From assembly GCF_001042475.2 (NCBI RefSeq), contig NZ_LECW02000022.1, forward strand, positions 62,001 through 126,000: 64,000 bases of DNA. Direction: 5' to 3'. The position numbers were made by a program, and so were the translations under genes. The stretch comes from Bacillus glycinifermentans. Its GTDB lineage: Bacteria > Bacillota > Bacilli > Bacillales > Bacillaceae. The notes under the pieces were generated by a model, which made no database searches, had not been told where the DNA came from, and saw only the letters and a list, made by a program, of their open reading frames with translations. Positions 29,238-37,953 of the stretch are shown here, in pieces (within the stretch, counting starts at the first letter, position 1; every line of letters begins with the position of its first letter).

Positions 29238-29269
29238 CTTCCCCCAGCTTTCCGAGCGGGGGAAGTTTT
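29238..29269 (+). terminator. Hairpin with short T-run between addA and sbcD
   Basis: CTTCCCCC (29238-29245) / GGGGGAAG (29258-29265) followed by TTTT only. It is probably a partial terminator that lowers readthrough into sbcDC. Confidence 0.6.
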
Positions 29270-29293
29270 GATAAAAAGAGAGGTGACAGGGAT

Positions 29294-30478
29294 TTGAGAA
29301 TTTTACATACGGCTGACTGGCATTTGGGAAAAACGCTTGAAGGAAGAAGCCGCTTGAAGGAGCAGGAGGATTTTCTTGATGAACTCGCACGGATCGTAAA
29401 AGACGAGAATATCGATGCTGTTGTTATGGCGGGAGACGCTTTTGACACTGTAAACCCGCCGGCTCTTGCCGAACAGCTTTTTTATGAAAGTCTCTCCGCC
29501 TTGTCTGATAAAGGAACGCGCCCGGTGGTCGTGATTGCCGGAAACCATGACAATCCCGACAGACTTTCTGCTGCGTCACCGTTAACAACCGACCACGGCA
29601 TCTATCTGATCGGATATCCAAAAGCGGAGCCCATTGACATAGAGGTCCCTTCTTCGGGAGAAATCCTTTCCATTGCGGCGCTTGCCTATCCATCCGAATC
29701 AAGGCTGAATGAAGTGCTGTCTGAAACGTTTGATGAAAAGCTGCTCCGCGATCAGTATGACGAAAAAATTAAACAGACCTTTCAGCATATGAGCCGAAAG
29801 TTTAAAAAAGGCGCCGTTCAGATCGCGGCAAGCCACATTTATGTGGCAGGCGGCAGCCAGACTGATTCAGAGCGGCCAATCGAAGTCGGCGGCGCGTATA
29901 CGGTGGCAGCGGAAAGCTTGCCTGAAGGCGCCGCATATGTGGCGCTCGGCCATCTTCACCGTCCGCAAACGATTAAACGTGCCCGCACGCTTGCCAGATA
30001 TTCCGGTTCACCGCTCGCCTACAGCTTTTCAGAAGCCGGCTATGCCAAATCGGTCACCGTGGTAGAAGCTGCACCTGGCGGGCCGGCGACGGCTAATGAG
30101 ATTTTTCTGTCGAGCGGAAAGCCCCTTGTGAAATGGAAAGCAACTGAAGGTATCTCACAGGTGTACAGCTGGCTTGAAGAAGAGCGCGACAAAAACGCGT
30201 GGATCGATCTCGAAATCCATTTGACAGACCAGCTCTCAATTGAAGAGATTCACCGTTTGAGAAAAGCGCATCAGGGAATCATCCACATCCGGCCGGTGTT
30301 TCAAGACATTCCGTCATCTGCCGGCCAAACGGTTCAGTCGCGGCAGGTCCCGATTGAAGAAAGGTTTATTGCGTTTTACGAAAGGCAGACCGGTGGAGCG
30401 GTTCCCGATGAAGAAACCGTAAAATTGTTTTTAGAGCTTGCATCAACAGCGGAACTGGAAGAGGGGGATGACACATGA
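29294..30478 (+). CDS. sbcD: SbcD, nuclease subunit of SbcCD (Mre11-type)
   Basis: A Mn-dependent exo/endonuclease that with SbcC opens hairpins and trims blocked DNA ends. It is 394 aa. Phosphoesterase motifs appear in order: ADWHLGK (D8, H10), GDAFD, GNHDNP, ASHIYV and GHLHRP. The start is TTG at 29294, preceded by GAGGTGACAGGGA. Its stop overlaps the sbcC ATG by 4 bp. Confidence 0.96.
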   Translation: MRILHTADWHLGKTLEGRSRLKEQEDFLDELARIVKDENIDAVVMAGDAFDTVNPPALAEQLFYESLSALSDKGTRPVVVIAGNHDNPDRLSAASPLTTDHGIYLIGYPKAEPIDIEVPSSGEILSIAALAYPSESRLNEVLSETFDEKLLRDQYDEKIKQTFQHMSRKFKKGAVQIAASHIYVAGGSQTDSERPIEVGGAYTVAAESLPEGAAYVALGHLHRPQTIKRARTLARYSGSPLAYSFSEAGYAKSVTVVEAAPGGPATANEIFLSSGKPLVKWKATEGISQVYSWLEEERDKNAWIDLEIHLTDQLSIEEIHRLRKAHQGIIHIRPVFQDIPSSAGQTVQSRQVPIEERFIAFYERQTGGAVPDEETVKLFLELASTAELEEGDDT

Positions 30479-33400
30479 AGCCGATTTCCCTGTCTATCAA
30501 GGGGCTGCACAGCTTCAGGGAAGAACAGATCATTGATTTTGAAAGCTTGTGCGATTCCGGCGTATTCGGCATATTCGGGCCGACCGGGAGCGGAAAATCG
30601 TCGATTTTGGACGCCATGACACTGGCGCTGTACGGAAAAGTGGAGCGGGCCTCGAACAATACACACGGCATTTTAAACCATGCTGAGGACGAGCTTGCCG
30701 TGTCTTTCACGTTTAAGCTGCAAACCGGCCATGAGACGGCATATAAGGTGGAGCGGGTGTTTAAACGAACGGATGCCGTGAAAGTGAAAACGTCCATATG
30801 CCGCTTTATCGAAATGAAAGAAGAACAAACCGTTTTGGCTGATAAAGCAAGTGAAGTCAACCGCAAAGTCGAAGAGCTGCTCGGCTTAACGATCGATGAT
30901 TTTACGAGGGCGGTCGTGTTGCCGCAAGGTAAATTCGCCGAATTTCTTTCTTTAAAAGGAGCGGACAGGAGGCAAATGCTTCAGCGCCTCTTCAATCTTG
31001 AGCAGTACGGAGACCGGCTCGTGAAAAAGCTCAAAAAACAGGCGCAGGCGGCGTACGCGAAAAAGAATGAAATGCTTGCCGAGCAAGCGGGCCTCGGAGA
31101 TGCCGATAAAGAGGCGTTAAAACGCGCGGAAAAGCATCTCGAGGAAGCCGAGCAAGCGTTAGAGAAAAAACGCCTCGAACGGGACAGCCGCGTCCGGCAT
31201 TTTACCGAATGCCAGGAGATTTGGAATCTGCAAAAGGAAAAAGAAGGCTACCTCATAGAGGAAAAAGAGCTCCTTGCACAAAAGGACGCGATTGCCGAAA
31301 AGGAAAGACGCCTCACGCTCGCCGAAACGGCAAACACGCTCAAACCGTACGCCGATGCGTATCTTGATGCCAAAGAAGACGCCGCGCGCGCCGAAGAGGA
31401 GGAAAAACAGGCGCGCAAAGAGCTGCAAACGTATGAAGCCCTCTATGAGAAAGCTCAGCATGAATACGAAAACTTCAGAAACGGCAAAAAAGAAAAAGAA
31501 CCGGTGCTGTTGAAGCAGGAAGAGCAGCTCACAGCCCTGAAGGAAATCGAAAAAAAACGGCTTGCCGTCCAACGGGAGGCCGATCGGAAACTGAGCGAGA
31601 AGGCCTTAAAGGAAGACGAAATCAAGCGTGCGACAGATGAACTTGAAAAGGTGAAAAGTCTGCTGGAGCGGGGGATGACGAGACAAAATCAGCTAAAAGC
31701 GGAACTGAAAGCCGTTCAGGTGTCAAGTGTTGAACGAAAAAACTGTCAAACCGCCAATCAGCTTGCGTTTCAAATGAAGCAGCGGAAACAGGAAACGGAA
31801 AGAGAACATGAGCGTCTGTACAAGCAGAAGGAAGTGCTCAGCCGGCTTCACAAAGAAGAGGAGCATCTCAAGCGCAGCATCAAGGCCGAAGAAGAGCATA
31901 TTCAGGCTGGCTTTTCCGCGGTCGAACGGGCTTATGCGATGGTCTGCGAGGCCGAACGCGCCCTGTCTGAAACCGTCGATCTCGCCGCCAAAAAGCGGGA
32001 TGAACTATCGGCGAAACGGGAGGCTGCAAAAACGGAAGAGCTGACAAGGGAATTGACAAAGCAGCTCAAAAAAGGAGAGCCTTGCCCGGTCTGCGGGTCC
32101 ATCCTGCATGAAGAACCCGCCCATTTCAATGGAGAGAGCGTGTCTTTCAAAGAAACGGAAGAAGCGTTGCGAGAAGCTGAAAACATCATCCAAGAAGCGG
32201 CTGAACTGGCTCAGGAGTTTCTTTCTGCTAAAGTGGCGCTTGAACAGCAGTCAGACCACCTGATCAATGAATGCCCGTTTTTAACGAAAAACGAACCTCA
32301 ATTGCCGGAAACTGCCGTTTCATTAGAAGAATCGTCTACACATGAGCGCTTCCGCCGCATCGGGTTTGAGTGGAGGGGGATCAGGCAGGATCTGACTGAC
32401 ATTAAAAGCCGCATGCCAAAGCTTCTTAACGCATACAAGGAAACCGTCAAAAAACGCGAACAGATTCGCGAGCGGATCGGCTATGAAGAAAAAGAGCAGG
32501 AACGTCTGGAAACGGGCGTCAAGGAGCTCAGCGCTTCATTGAACGAGCTGCAAATAAGCTTCGGCGAACAATTTGACGGCCTCTCATATGAACAGGCCGA
32601 AACATGGCAAAAATCGATCGAAGAAAAAGATCTTGCGGCCGAGGATTACGAAAAGAGGATCGAAACGAGCGTCGGTTTTCTCAATGAGCATGAACAGCAA
32701 AAAGAGGAACTGACAGCGCGCTTGTTTACCCTCGATAAAGAGCAGCTTGATCTCCATTATGCGATCGAAGGGCTGAAAAAGGAAATCGGTGAATACGAAA
32801 AAGAGCTCAAAGATTATCCGCACGCAGCCGCCATCGATGAACGGCTTGAGGACGTGAAGGCGCAATTGAAAGAGCTGAATGAGCGGGAGCAGGCGCTTTA
32901 TGAGCATCTGAAGGAAACGGATTCTCGCGTCAACGGGTGGCGGGCCCGGACAAATGCGTGTGAGCTCGCAGTCCGCGAAGCGTCGGCAAGGCTTGCCAAA
33001 GCTTCCGGCATCTGGGCGGAAAAAGCGGAAGGCGCAATGTTTGAAGATGCCGCAGATGTGAAGAAGAACCTCATCGGGCAGGAAGAGCTTGAACATTTGA
33101 AAAAAGACATCCAATCGTATTGGGATCATACAAAGCAATGCAAATCAAATATGAAGCGGATCGAGGAAAAGCTCGGAGGCAGGTCGCTTACCGCGGAGGA
33201 ATGGGAAAAAGCGGGAATGAGAAAAATTGAGGCCGAAGAAGCATTCAGCGCAGCGCTCGAGGAAAGAGGGGCAGCGGTAAAAGCGCTCCATGTCATGCAG
33301 GAGAACCATAAAAGATTCAAGGAGCTTGCAGCCTCCTTGAAGGAGTGGCAGACCTATATCGATCGCCTTGATAAACTTCAGGCCGTATTTAAAGGAAACA

Positions 33401-33867
33401 GCTTTGTTGAATATTTGGCGGAAGAACAGCTGGAAAGCGTCACAAGGGACGCATCGGCAAGGCTTGGCGGACTGACGAGACAAAGATATGCGATTGAGGT
33501 CGATTCAGAGGGCGGATTTGTCATGAGGGATGATGCCAACGGCGGAGTCAGGCGTCCCGTTACAAGCCTGTCCGGCGGTGAGACGTTTTTGACATCCCTT
33601 GCGCTGGCGCTTGCTTTATCCGCGCAAATCCAGCTTCGCGGAAAGTACCCGCTTCAATTCTTTTTCTTGGACGAGGGCTTTGGAACGCTTGATCAGGATT
33701 TGCTGGATACGGTGATTACGGCTTTGGAAAAACTCCAATCCGACAATTTGTCGGTCGGTGTCATCAGCCACGTTCAGGAGCTCAGGGCAAGGCTTCCGAA
33801 AAAGCTGATCGTCCGCCCGGCAGAGCCGAGCGGCAGGGGAACCGCCGTATCACTCGAACTGATCTGA
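30475..33867 (+). CDS. sbcC: SbcC, ATPase subunit of SbcCD (Rad50-type)
   Basis: An SMC-like ATPase of 1130 aa. Walker A GPTGSGKS is at residues 35-42. Long coiled coils run on both sides of a zinc hook CPVC at residues 537-540. The ABC signature LSGGE is at 1032-1036 and Walker B FFFLDEGFGTLD follows. Together with SbcD it tethers and processes DNA ends. Length is as in B. subtilis. The coiled-coil arms are strongly charged (Glu/Lys/Arg-rich). The gene is translationally coupled to sbcD. B. subtilis has a small gene, yisB, after sbcC; it is absent here. Confidence 0.97.
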   Translation: MKPISLSIKGLHSFREEQIIDFESLCDSGVFGIFGPTGSGKSSILDAMTLALYGKVERASNNTHGILNHAEDELAVSFTFKLQTGHETAYKVERVFKRTDAVKVKTSICRFIEMKEEQTVLADKASEVNRKVEELLGLTIDDFTRAVVLPQGKFAEFLSLKGADRRQMLQRLFNLEQYGDRLVKKLKKQAQAAYAKKNEMLAEQAGLGDADKEALKRAEKHLEEAEQALEKKRLERDSRVRHFTECQEIWNLQKEKEGYLIEEKELLAQKDAIAEKERRLTLAETANTLKPYADAYLDAKEDAARAEEEEKQARKELQTYEALYEKAQHEYENFRNGKKEKEPVLLKQEEQLTALKEIEKKRLAVQREADRKLSEKALKEDEIKRATDELEKVKSLLERGMTRQNQLKAELKAVQVSSVERKNCQTANQLAFQMKQRKQETEREHERLYKQKEVLSRLHKEEEHLKRSIKAEEEHIQAGFSAVERAYAMVCEAERALSETVDLAAKKRDELSAKREAAKTEELTRELTKQLKKGEPCPVCGSILHEEPAHFNGESVSFKETEEALREAENIIQEAAELAQEFLSAKVALEQQSDHLINECPFLTKNEPQLPETAVSLEESSTHERFRRIGFEWRGIRQDLTDIKSRMPKLLNAYKETVKKREQIRERIGYEEKEQERLETGVKELSASLNELQISFGEQFDGLSYEQAETWQKSIEEKDLAAEDYEKRIETSVGFLNEHEQQKEELTARLFTLDKEQLDLHYAIEGLKKEIGEYEKELKDYPHAAAIDERLEDVKAQLKELNEREQALYEHLKETDSRVNGWRARTNACELAVREASARLAKASGIWAEKAEGAMFEDAADVKKNLIGQEELEHLKKDIQSYWDHTKQCKSNMKRIEEKLGGRSLTAEEWEKAGMRKIEAEEAFSAALEERGAAVKALHVMQENHKRFKELAASLKEWQTYIDRLDKLQAVFKGNSFVEYLAEEQLESVTRDASARLGGLTRQRYAIEVDSEGGFVMRDDANGGVRRPVTSLSGGETFLTSLALALALSAQIQLRGKYPLQFFFLDEGFGTLDQDLLDTVITALEKLQSDNLSVGVISHVQELRARLPKKLIVRPAEPSGRGTAVSLELI

Positions 33868-33892
33868 CGCGCCCGATTTTAAAACACAAATC

Positions 33893-33930
33893 AAAAGCAG
33901 CCTCCTTCTGTACGAATGGGGCTGCTTTAT
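33893..33930. terminator. Bidirectional terminator between sbcC and gerPF
   Basis: AAAGCAGCC (33894-33902) / GGCTGCTTT (33920-33928). The right arm touches the gerPF stop codon; A- and T-rich flanks allow use from both sides. Confidence 0.75.
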
Positions 33931-34145
33931 GCATTTCCGACAACATCCTGGTCGCTGACATCGGGGTCTATATAATTCGTAGCATTTAAACCATTGTTAA
34001 CAAGCAGGAAGTCTCCTGTATTACCAGCACCTGAACCAAGTGCGGATTTTGAAGAGCTCTTAGGAGAAAGGTAAAAGGAATCACCGAAATTTACGACTCC
34101 GCCTGAGATAGAGTTGATCTTGATAGGTCCGACAATTGCTGGCAT
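33927..34145 (-). CDS. gerPF: Spore germination protein GerPF
   Basis: A 72-aa protein similar to GerPA at its start (MPAIVGPIKINSISGG). It is the last gene of gerPABCDEF. GerP proteins sit in the spore coat and let germinants reach inner-membrane receptors. The ribosome binding site precedes ATG 34145 in the 54-bp gap after gerPE. Confidence 0.94.
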   Translation of the reverse strand: MPAIVGPIKINSISGGVVNFGDSFYLSPKSSSKSALGSGAGNTGDFLLVNNGLNATNYIDPDVSDQDVVGNA

Positions 34146-34199
34146 GATGGATCGACACCCTTTATAGAAGTCTCGAAACAGTATATGCCGGACGTTTAC

Positions 34200-34583
34200 C
34201 TATTGTGAATTCCTCGGGGGCAGGTTTCGAATGTGCTTGACTCTCGTTTCGGTGTCGATTCGGCCGGTCGAGCCGATATGGGTAATTGCAGAAGAGGATA
34301 TACTTTGTATTTTAATCGCCCTGACACGGATGACTGGGTTTTCATGATAAAATGCGGAGTATACCCCGGTTTCCGGCAGAAGCCGGGGAACCGGTTCCCG
34401 GAAAAGTTGAAAATCTTCCTGCTTAAATGAGCCCTCATTGCCGAAATAGTTGGGAAGATACCGCTGAACCGCGAGTACCTTTTCCCTGGCAAAGAACTCA
34501 TGTGTATCACCGATTTGAAGCGTGCTGCCGGTTCCAATAAATTGCACTTTTAAAAACGTGACTTTTGACGTTCTGTTCAGCAT
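34200..34583 (-). CDS. gerPE: Spore germination protein GerPE
   Basis: A 127-aa protein of the GerPE family; recognisable parts are the N-terminal VKFIGTGSTLQIGD-like stretch (here LKVQFIGTGSTLQIGDTH) and a C-terminal IQSISSSAITHIGSTG. It starts at ATG 34583, overlapping the gerPD stop as TAATG, so translation is coupled. Coat-localised permeability factor. Confidence 0.92.
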   Translation of the reverse strand: MLNRTSKVTFLKVQFIGTGSTLQIGDTHEFFAREKVLAVQRYLPNYFGNEGSFKQEDFQLFREPVPRLLPETGVYSAFYHENPVIRVRAIKIQSISSSAITHIGSTGRIDTETRVKHIRNLPPRNSQ

Positions 34584-34759
34584 TATTCCGGCTGAAGCGG
34601 CGTAATCGGACCGATAATGAGAGATTCCGGCGGCGTGTCAAAAATCGATGACAATGATATGGACTCGGTATCCCCGATTAAAAAAACAGATGAACTTGAA
34701 ACCCCGGTAATTTTAATGTTGCCTACGTCCAAACAACGGTTTACAACAGTAAAGTTCAT
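34583..34759 (-). CDS. gerPD: Spore germination protein GerPD (small)
   Basis: A 58-aa gene that is easily missed because of its size. It begins MNFTVVNRCLDVGNIKITGV and ends LIIGPITPLQPE. It overlaps gerPC upstream (ATGA) and gerPE downstream (TAATG), so all three are coupled. The length equals B. subtilis GerPD. Confidence 0.93.
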   Translation of the reverse strand: MNFTVVNRCLDVGNIKITGVSSSSVFLIGDTESISLSSIFDTPPESLIIGPITPLQPE

Positions 34760-35370
34760 TCGTCTTCATTTCCTTTCATTTCATCTGGTATCGCTTGCAG
34801 AAAGTGTTCAATCGCCCGGATGATATCCCGTTTCACATGTTCGGCCAGCTTTTCTGCATGCTCTCTCGGATTACCAAATTCTCCGGGTTTTAAATGCTTG
34901 GCATAATAGCGGAGGCGGCTGTCGATCTGTTTTCGGATGTCTTCGATGATATGATGCCGGTTTGTTTCATCCAATTTGCTGTCATATCGGCTCTCCAGCT
35001 GTTCAAGGTGATGCGGGATTTCTTCATTTAAATAAGCATCGACGAGGAGTCTTGCGTGCTGCAAGAGCTGGCCGTCCATTTCCTTCTGAAGCATCCCGAT
35101 TTCCGGAGGCTGCTGACCGATTTGAAAGTTCTCAATCTGCTCCTGTTCTGCCGGATTGAGCCCGATGTTGAGCGTTCCTTCCAACCGTTCGATTTTTAAT
35201 TGATCAAATTTGTATTCAACCCGGTCGATCCTTGTTCCCGGATTTTCCTTCATTCTGTTGAGCTCTGTCTGTATGGCAATCATTTGCCTTTCAAGCTGCT
35301 GAATTTGAGCGGCCTGCTGCTGCAGAACCCCGTACACGTTTTGCGAATAAGAAGGATTCATTTGGTTCAT
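34756..35370 (-). CDS. gerPC: Spore germination protein GerPC
   Basis: A 204-aa protein (205 in B. subtilis). An N-terminal coiled coil (about residues 12-42, QQQAAQIQQLERQMIAIQTE) is followed by a DRVEYKFDQLKIERLEGTL segment. The C-terminal half is helical and charged, with ESRYDSKLDETNRHHIIEDI. It is a component of the GerP coat permeability complex. It overlaps gerPB by ATGA and gerPD at its end. Confidence 0.94.
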   Translation of the reverse strand: MNQMNPSYSQNVYGVLQQQAAQIQQLERQMIAIQTELNRMKENPGTRIDRVEYKFDQLKIERLEGTLNIGLNPAEQEQIENFQIGQQPPEIGMLQKEMDGQLLQHARLLVDAYLNEEIPHHLEQLESRYDSKLDETNRHHIIEDIRKQIDSRLRYYAKHLKPGEFGNPREHAEKLAEHVKRDIIRAIEHFLQAIPDEMKGNEDE

Positions 35371-35606
35371 GAGTCTGCACCTCCGCGTACTACCCCTGCG
35401 CCTGTAGGAGCCACAAGAGGGGTAAGGATTGCCTGAGGAACCTCTCCGGTTACGGGCGGAGCGGGCTCAGTATAGCTGCCGGTATTATACAAATTGGAAA
35501 GGGTTTTAACAGAACCGGCGCTCCCGATCTGCAAGACGGAAGAGTTGCTGATCCCTTCTATTCGCAAGTAATTGATTTGTATCGTTTGATTAATATAGAA
35601 GTTCAT
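35367..35606 (-). CDS. gerPB: Spore germination protein GerPB
   Basis: A 79-aa protein. It starts MNFYINQTIQINYLRIEGIS and has SSVLQIGSAG plus a proline-rich tail. It lies 11 bp after gerPA and overlaps gerPC by 4 bp. Confidence 0.94.
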   Translation of the reverse strand: MNFYINQTIQINYLRIEGISNSSVLQIGSAGSVKTLSNLYNTGSYTEPAPPVTGEVPQAILTPLVAPTGAGVVRGGADS

Positions 35607-35617
35607 GATCCCACTCC

Positions 35618-35839
35618 TTACAGGTTTCCTGCGACCGGCTGATCGATCAGATCGGTATCGTTTGTGCGGGTAATGCTGTTTTGGTTGTATATGACGGTTC
35701 CGTCTCCGGTTACAAAGCTCCCGGCGCCGGCAAACGTTTTGAGTTCGGAATAAGGAGAGATCGTAATGCAGTCCCCGATATGAACAATCCCGCTTGAACC
35801 TACGGCATTCACTTTAAAAGCTCCGACAATCGCTGGCAT
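35618..35839 (-). CDS. gerPA: Spore germination protein GerPA
   Basis: The first gene of gerPABCDEF; 73 aa, beginning [20 protein letters not shown] and ending [10 protein letters not shown]. An in-frame ATG at 36022 would give a 134-aa product, but the conserved family start and the AAAGGGTGTG ribosome binding site support 35839. Confidence 0.94.
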   Translation of the reverse strand: MPAIVGAFKVNAVGSSGIVHIGDCITISPYSELKTFAGAGSFVTGDGTVIYNQNSITRTNDTDLIDQPVAGNL

Positions 35840-35881
35840 GAAAGCACACCCTTTACAAACATTGATATGGGCTTTACACCA

Positions 35882-35910
35882 TATCTTATGTTCATTGGGC
35901 TCTTTTGTGA
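35882..35910 (-). promoter_or_regulatory. SigK promoter of the gerP operon
   Basis: On the minus strand CATAAGATA (35882-35890) fits the SigK -10 CATANNNTA exactly. A CAC-type -35 (TCAC, 35907-35910) lies 16 bp upstream. SigK control of gerP is known in B. subtilis. Confidence 0.65.
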
Positions 35911-35982
35911 TAAGTGTGAAACTATTTTCTGCAAAAAACGTAAAAAGGAAGTAGAAGCGTGTTGTAGGGAGTGAAAGTAAGC

Positions 35983-36276
35983 ATGTATTTCGAGCTTCAA
36001 TATGAATCAGTATTGCTGGCATTGCTTTTTATGATTACGGCCTACGCCGTCGGAATAAAAAAGCAATTGTGGCTGTTGAGAGGTTTTCAGCAGTCAAGGA
36101 TCAGAGACAAGGAAAAACTCGCTGAAACAGCCGGATATTTCTTTTTAAACAGCGGCTTTTTCCTGCTGTTGAACGGCCTTGTCCATATTCCGTACCAGGA
36201 GACGTTTACACCGCCTGCTATCCTTGCTTACGGTGTCTGTACAATCATATATGTGCAGAAAACATTGGTTGATTAG
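35983..36276 (+). CDS. Small hypothetical membrane protein
   Basis: A 97-aa protein I cannot assign. Three hydrophobic stretches are visible ([52 protein letters not shown]), with positive charges between the first and second ([18 protein letters not shown]). It is divergent from gerPA; the start could also be the GTG at 35971. AGGGAGTG is the likely ribosome binding site. The setting between gerP and yisI suggests a sporulation link, but nothing in the sequence proves it. Confidence 0.6.
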   Translation: MYFELQYESVLLALLFMITAYAVGIKKQLWLLRGFQQSRIRDKEKLAETAGYFFLNSGFFLLLNGLVHIPYQETFTPPAILAYGVCTIIYVQKTLVD

Positions 36277-36289
36277 AGGATGATATTCA

Positions 36290-36322
36290 AAAAAAGACCG
36301 GCGGCTGCTGCAGCTCTGCCGG
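36290..36322 (-). terminator. Intrinsic terminator of yisI
   Basis: On the minus strand, a stem with arms CCGGC (complement of 36318-36322) and GCCGG (complement of 36298-36302) and a GC-rich inside is followed by TCTTTTTTT. Confidence 0.75.
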
Positions 36323-36353
36323 AAAAAAACAGTATTGCCCGGGTCGGCGGCTT

Positions 36354-36545
36354 TTAGGAAGTTCGGCGTCCGCGGGTTTTAAAAGCGTCCTCGGGTTGCA
36401 TGCCATTTTCATGTTTCTGCATTTTTTGATTGAGCAAGTTGTCCAGTTCCTGACTGCAGCGAATCGCTTCTTTTGAATTGATTCCGAATTTTTCAGCGGT
36501 TTCGAATAAGTCTAACCGTTTTGCTTCAATTTTCTTGTTCATCAT
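36354..36545 (-). CDS. yisI: YisI, Spo0E-like aspartyl-phosphate phosphatase
   Basis: A 63-aa member of the Spo0E/YisI/YnzD family, which removes phosphate from Spo0A~P and so delays sporulation. The signature SQELDNLL is present at about residues 36-43, after an N-terminal helix (KKIEAKRLDLFETAEKFG), as in the two-helix fold. The start ATG ATG at 36545 follows GGAG with 6 nt spacing. B. subtilis YisI is 56 aa and occupies the same place near gerP. Confidence 0.9.
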   Translation of the reverse strand: MMNKKIEAKRLDLFETAEKFGINSKEAIRCSQELDNLLNQKMQKHENGMQPEDAFKTRGRRTS

Positions 36546-36706
36546 GGCAGTCTCCAACTTTCACATGTATTTTGAGCCGATGAATCAGCTTTTACAGCGG
36601 GGTAAAAAAGTGGATATTGATAGTATACCCTATTTTGTGATAAAAGGATTTTTTTCGCCAATATGACAAAAAATGTGACAATTTTCGGCGAGACGGAGGA
36701 TTCGTC

Positions 36707-37789
36707 TTAAAGCCTGGCCAGCTCAAAAAGCAAAAAACGTTTTCTCTTTTCAATATACTGAAAAATCTGTTTTTGTTCATCTTCCAGCTGCTCGGAGGTG
36801 ATGGTTGTGTAAGGGTCCATGTGAAGGTACGGGGTCAGGTCGGCATGCCATTTTGTCAGGAAAGGTGAGAGCCGGCTGATCGTGAATTCGTGCTGCAATA
36901 TGTGCTTTATCAAAATAAAGTATTGGGCTTTGAAGGCCGGGATGTCCAGCAGCCTTGCGGATAATGTGTTATAGCCTGTCACCGGAATACGGTCATGCTT
37001 CATTTCTTTGCCGTTGATGTTCCGCCCCCATGTCGCATCATAATCCCAGGGGATGATTTGGAATGATCCCGTCTTTTCATTCAAATACAGGGCGTAATTA
37101 TGAACAAATCCGTCGAAATTTTGCGTGCACACCGCTCCGATCAGCCATAGCAAATATTGTTTGACATGAAGGTATCGTTTGATTTCTTTTGCAAAGACAT
37201 CGTCTTTTGCGGTGTTGATAAAGTAGATAAACTCTTGCAGTGCATCGTCGTGCCTCTTCGAACCCGATTTTCTTTCATAGCCCTGCAGGAGGTTTTTCTT
37301 TGCCTGCTTATCAAAAGAACTCAGAAGGGAAAAGTTGGCATCGTCATCAACAGCGTAATAAATCGCCCCGTCTTCCAAATTTCTTTTCTTTAAAAATGCA
37401 TCGTCAACAGATTCGATTTTTAAATAGATTCCCTCTTTTTTTTCGTTGATATAAAGAAACACGTGAGAGGCTGAGGGAGAAAGGACGCCGATTTTTTCAA
37501 AGAAATGAAAGGAAAGCCTGTTTCGGATGTAGGAAGGATCATTGAATTCGGCGTTTAAATGGAATGAAGATTCCCTGTTTTTCATGTGCTTGCGATATTG
37601 AATGTCATACGATTTTTTTTTCAATTTGCGGATGTGCGACCCCCTGTAAGAAACGAAGACGGGAATGTTTGCCGAACCGGTTTGAAGCACGCCGGGGACC
37701 GCTTTGTCGCTCCAGATGTCTTTTTTTAATTCAGTTAATCTGCTCTGATGAATGTTCAGCCTAAAGGCCGGCAAAGCAGTGCCATTCAT
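36707..37789 (-). CDS. yisJ: CotH-family spore coat protein kinase, YisJ
   Basis: A 360-aa protein of the CotH family. CotH of B. subtilis is an atypical protein kinase that phosphorylates serine in the coat proteins CotB and CotG. Family marks here: RLSFHFFEKIGVLSPSA, YAVDDDANF, the metal/ATP segment NFDGFVHNYALYLNEKTGSF and the DxD-like PWDYDATWGRNI. The start is ATG 37789, 7 nt after GGAGGAA; the upstream ATGs at 37795 and 37852 are too near or before it. Order (yisI, this gene, yisK) makes it YisJ, a paralogue of CotH. A low-complexity Ser/Lys/Glu protein is encoded divergently, a possible substrate. Confidence 0.88.
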   Translation of the reverse strand: MNGTALPAFRLNIHQSRLTELKKDIWSDKAVPGVLQTGSANIPVFVSYRGSHIRKLKKKSYDIQYRKHMKNRESSFHLNAEFNDPSYIRNRLSFHFFEKIGVLSPSASHVFLYINEKKEGIYLKIESVDDAFLKKRNLEDGAIYYAVDDDANFSLLSSFDKQAKKNLLQGYERKSGSKRHDDALQEFIYFINTAKDDVFAKEIKRYLHVKQYLLWLIGAVCTQNFDGFVHNYALYLNEKTGSFQIIPWDYDATWGRNINGKEMKHDRIPVTGYNTLSARLLDIPAFKAQYFILIKHILQHEFTISRLSPFLTKWHADLTPYLHMDPYTTITSEQLEDEQKQIFQYIEKRKRFLLFELARL

Positions 37790-37816
37790 GATCATTTCCT
37801 CCTTTTTTATCTGACA

Positions 37817-37825
37817 TATCATATG
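37817..37825 (-). promoter_or_regulatory. Possible SigK -10 box upstream of yisJ
   Basis: CATATGATA on the minus strand fits CATANNNTA exactly, 28 bp before the yisJ start. The -35 is weak, so confidence is low. Confidence 0.35.
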
Positions 37826-37953
37826 TGGAAAAAGCCTGTCCCGGAAGCGCATGGCCTAAGTTTGCATAAAACAGTCATTTGCCTCAGTACACCTGTCTCT
37901 ACCCCTGAGTATGATAAAGCAGGACATAAAAAGGTTGATAGGAGGTTTAAAAG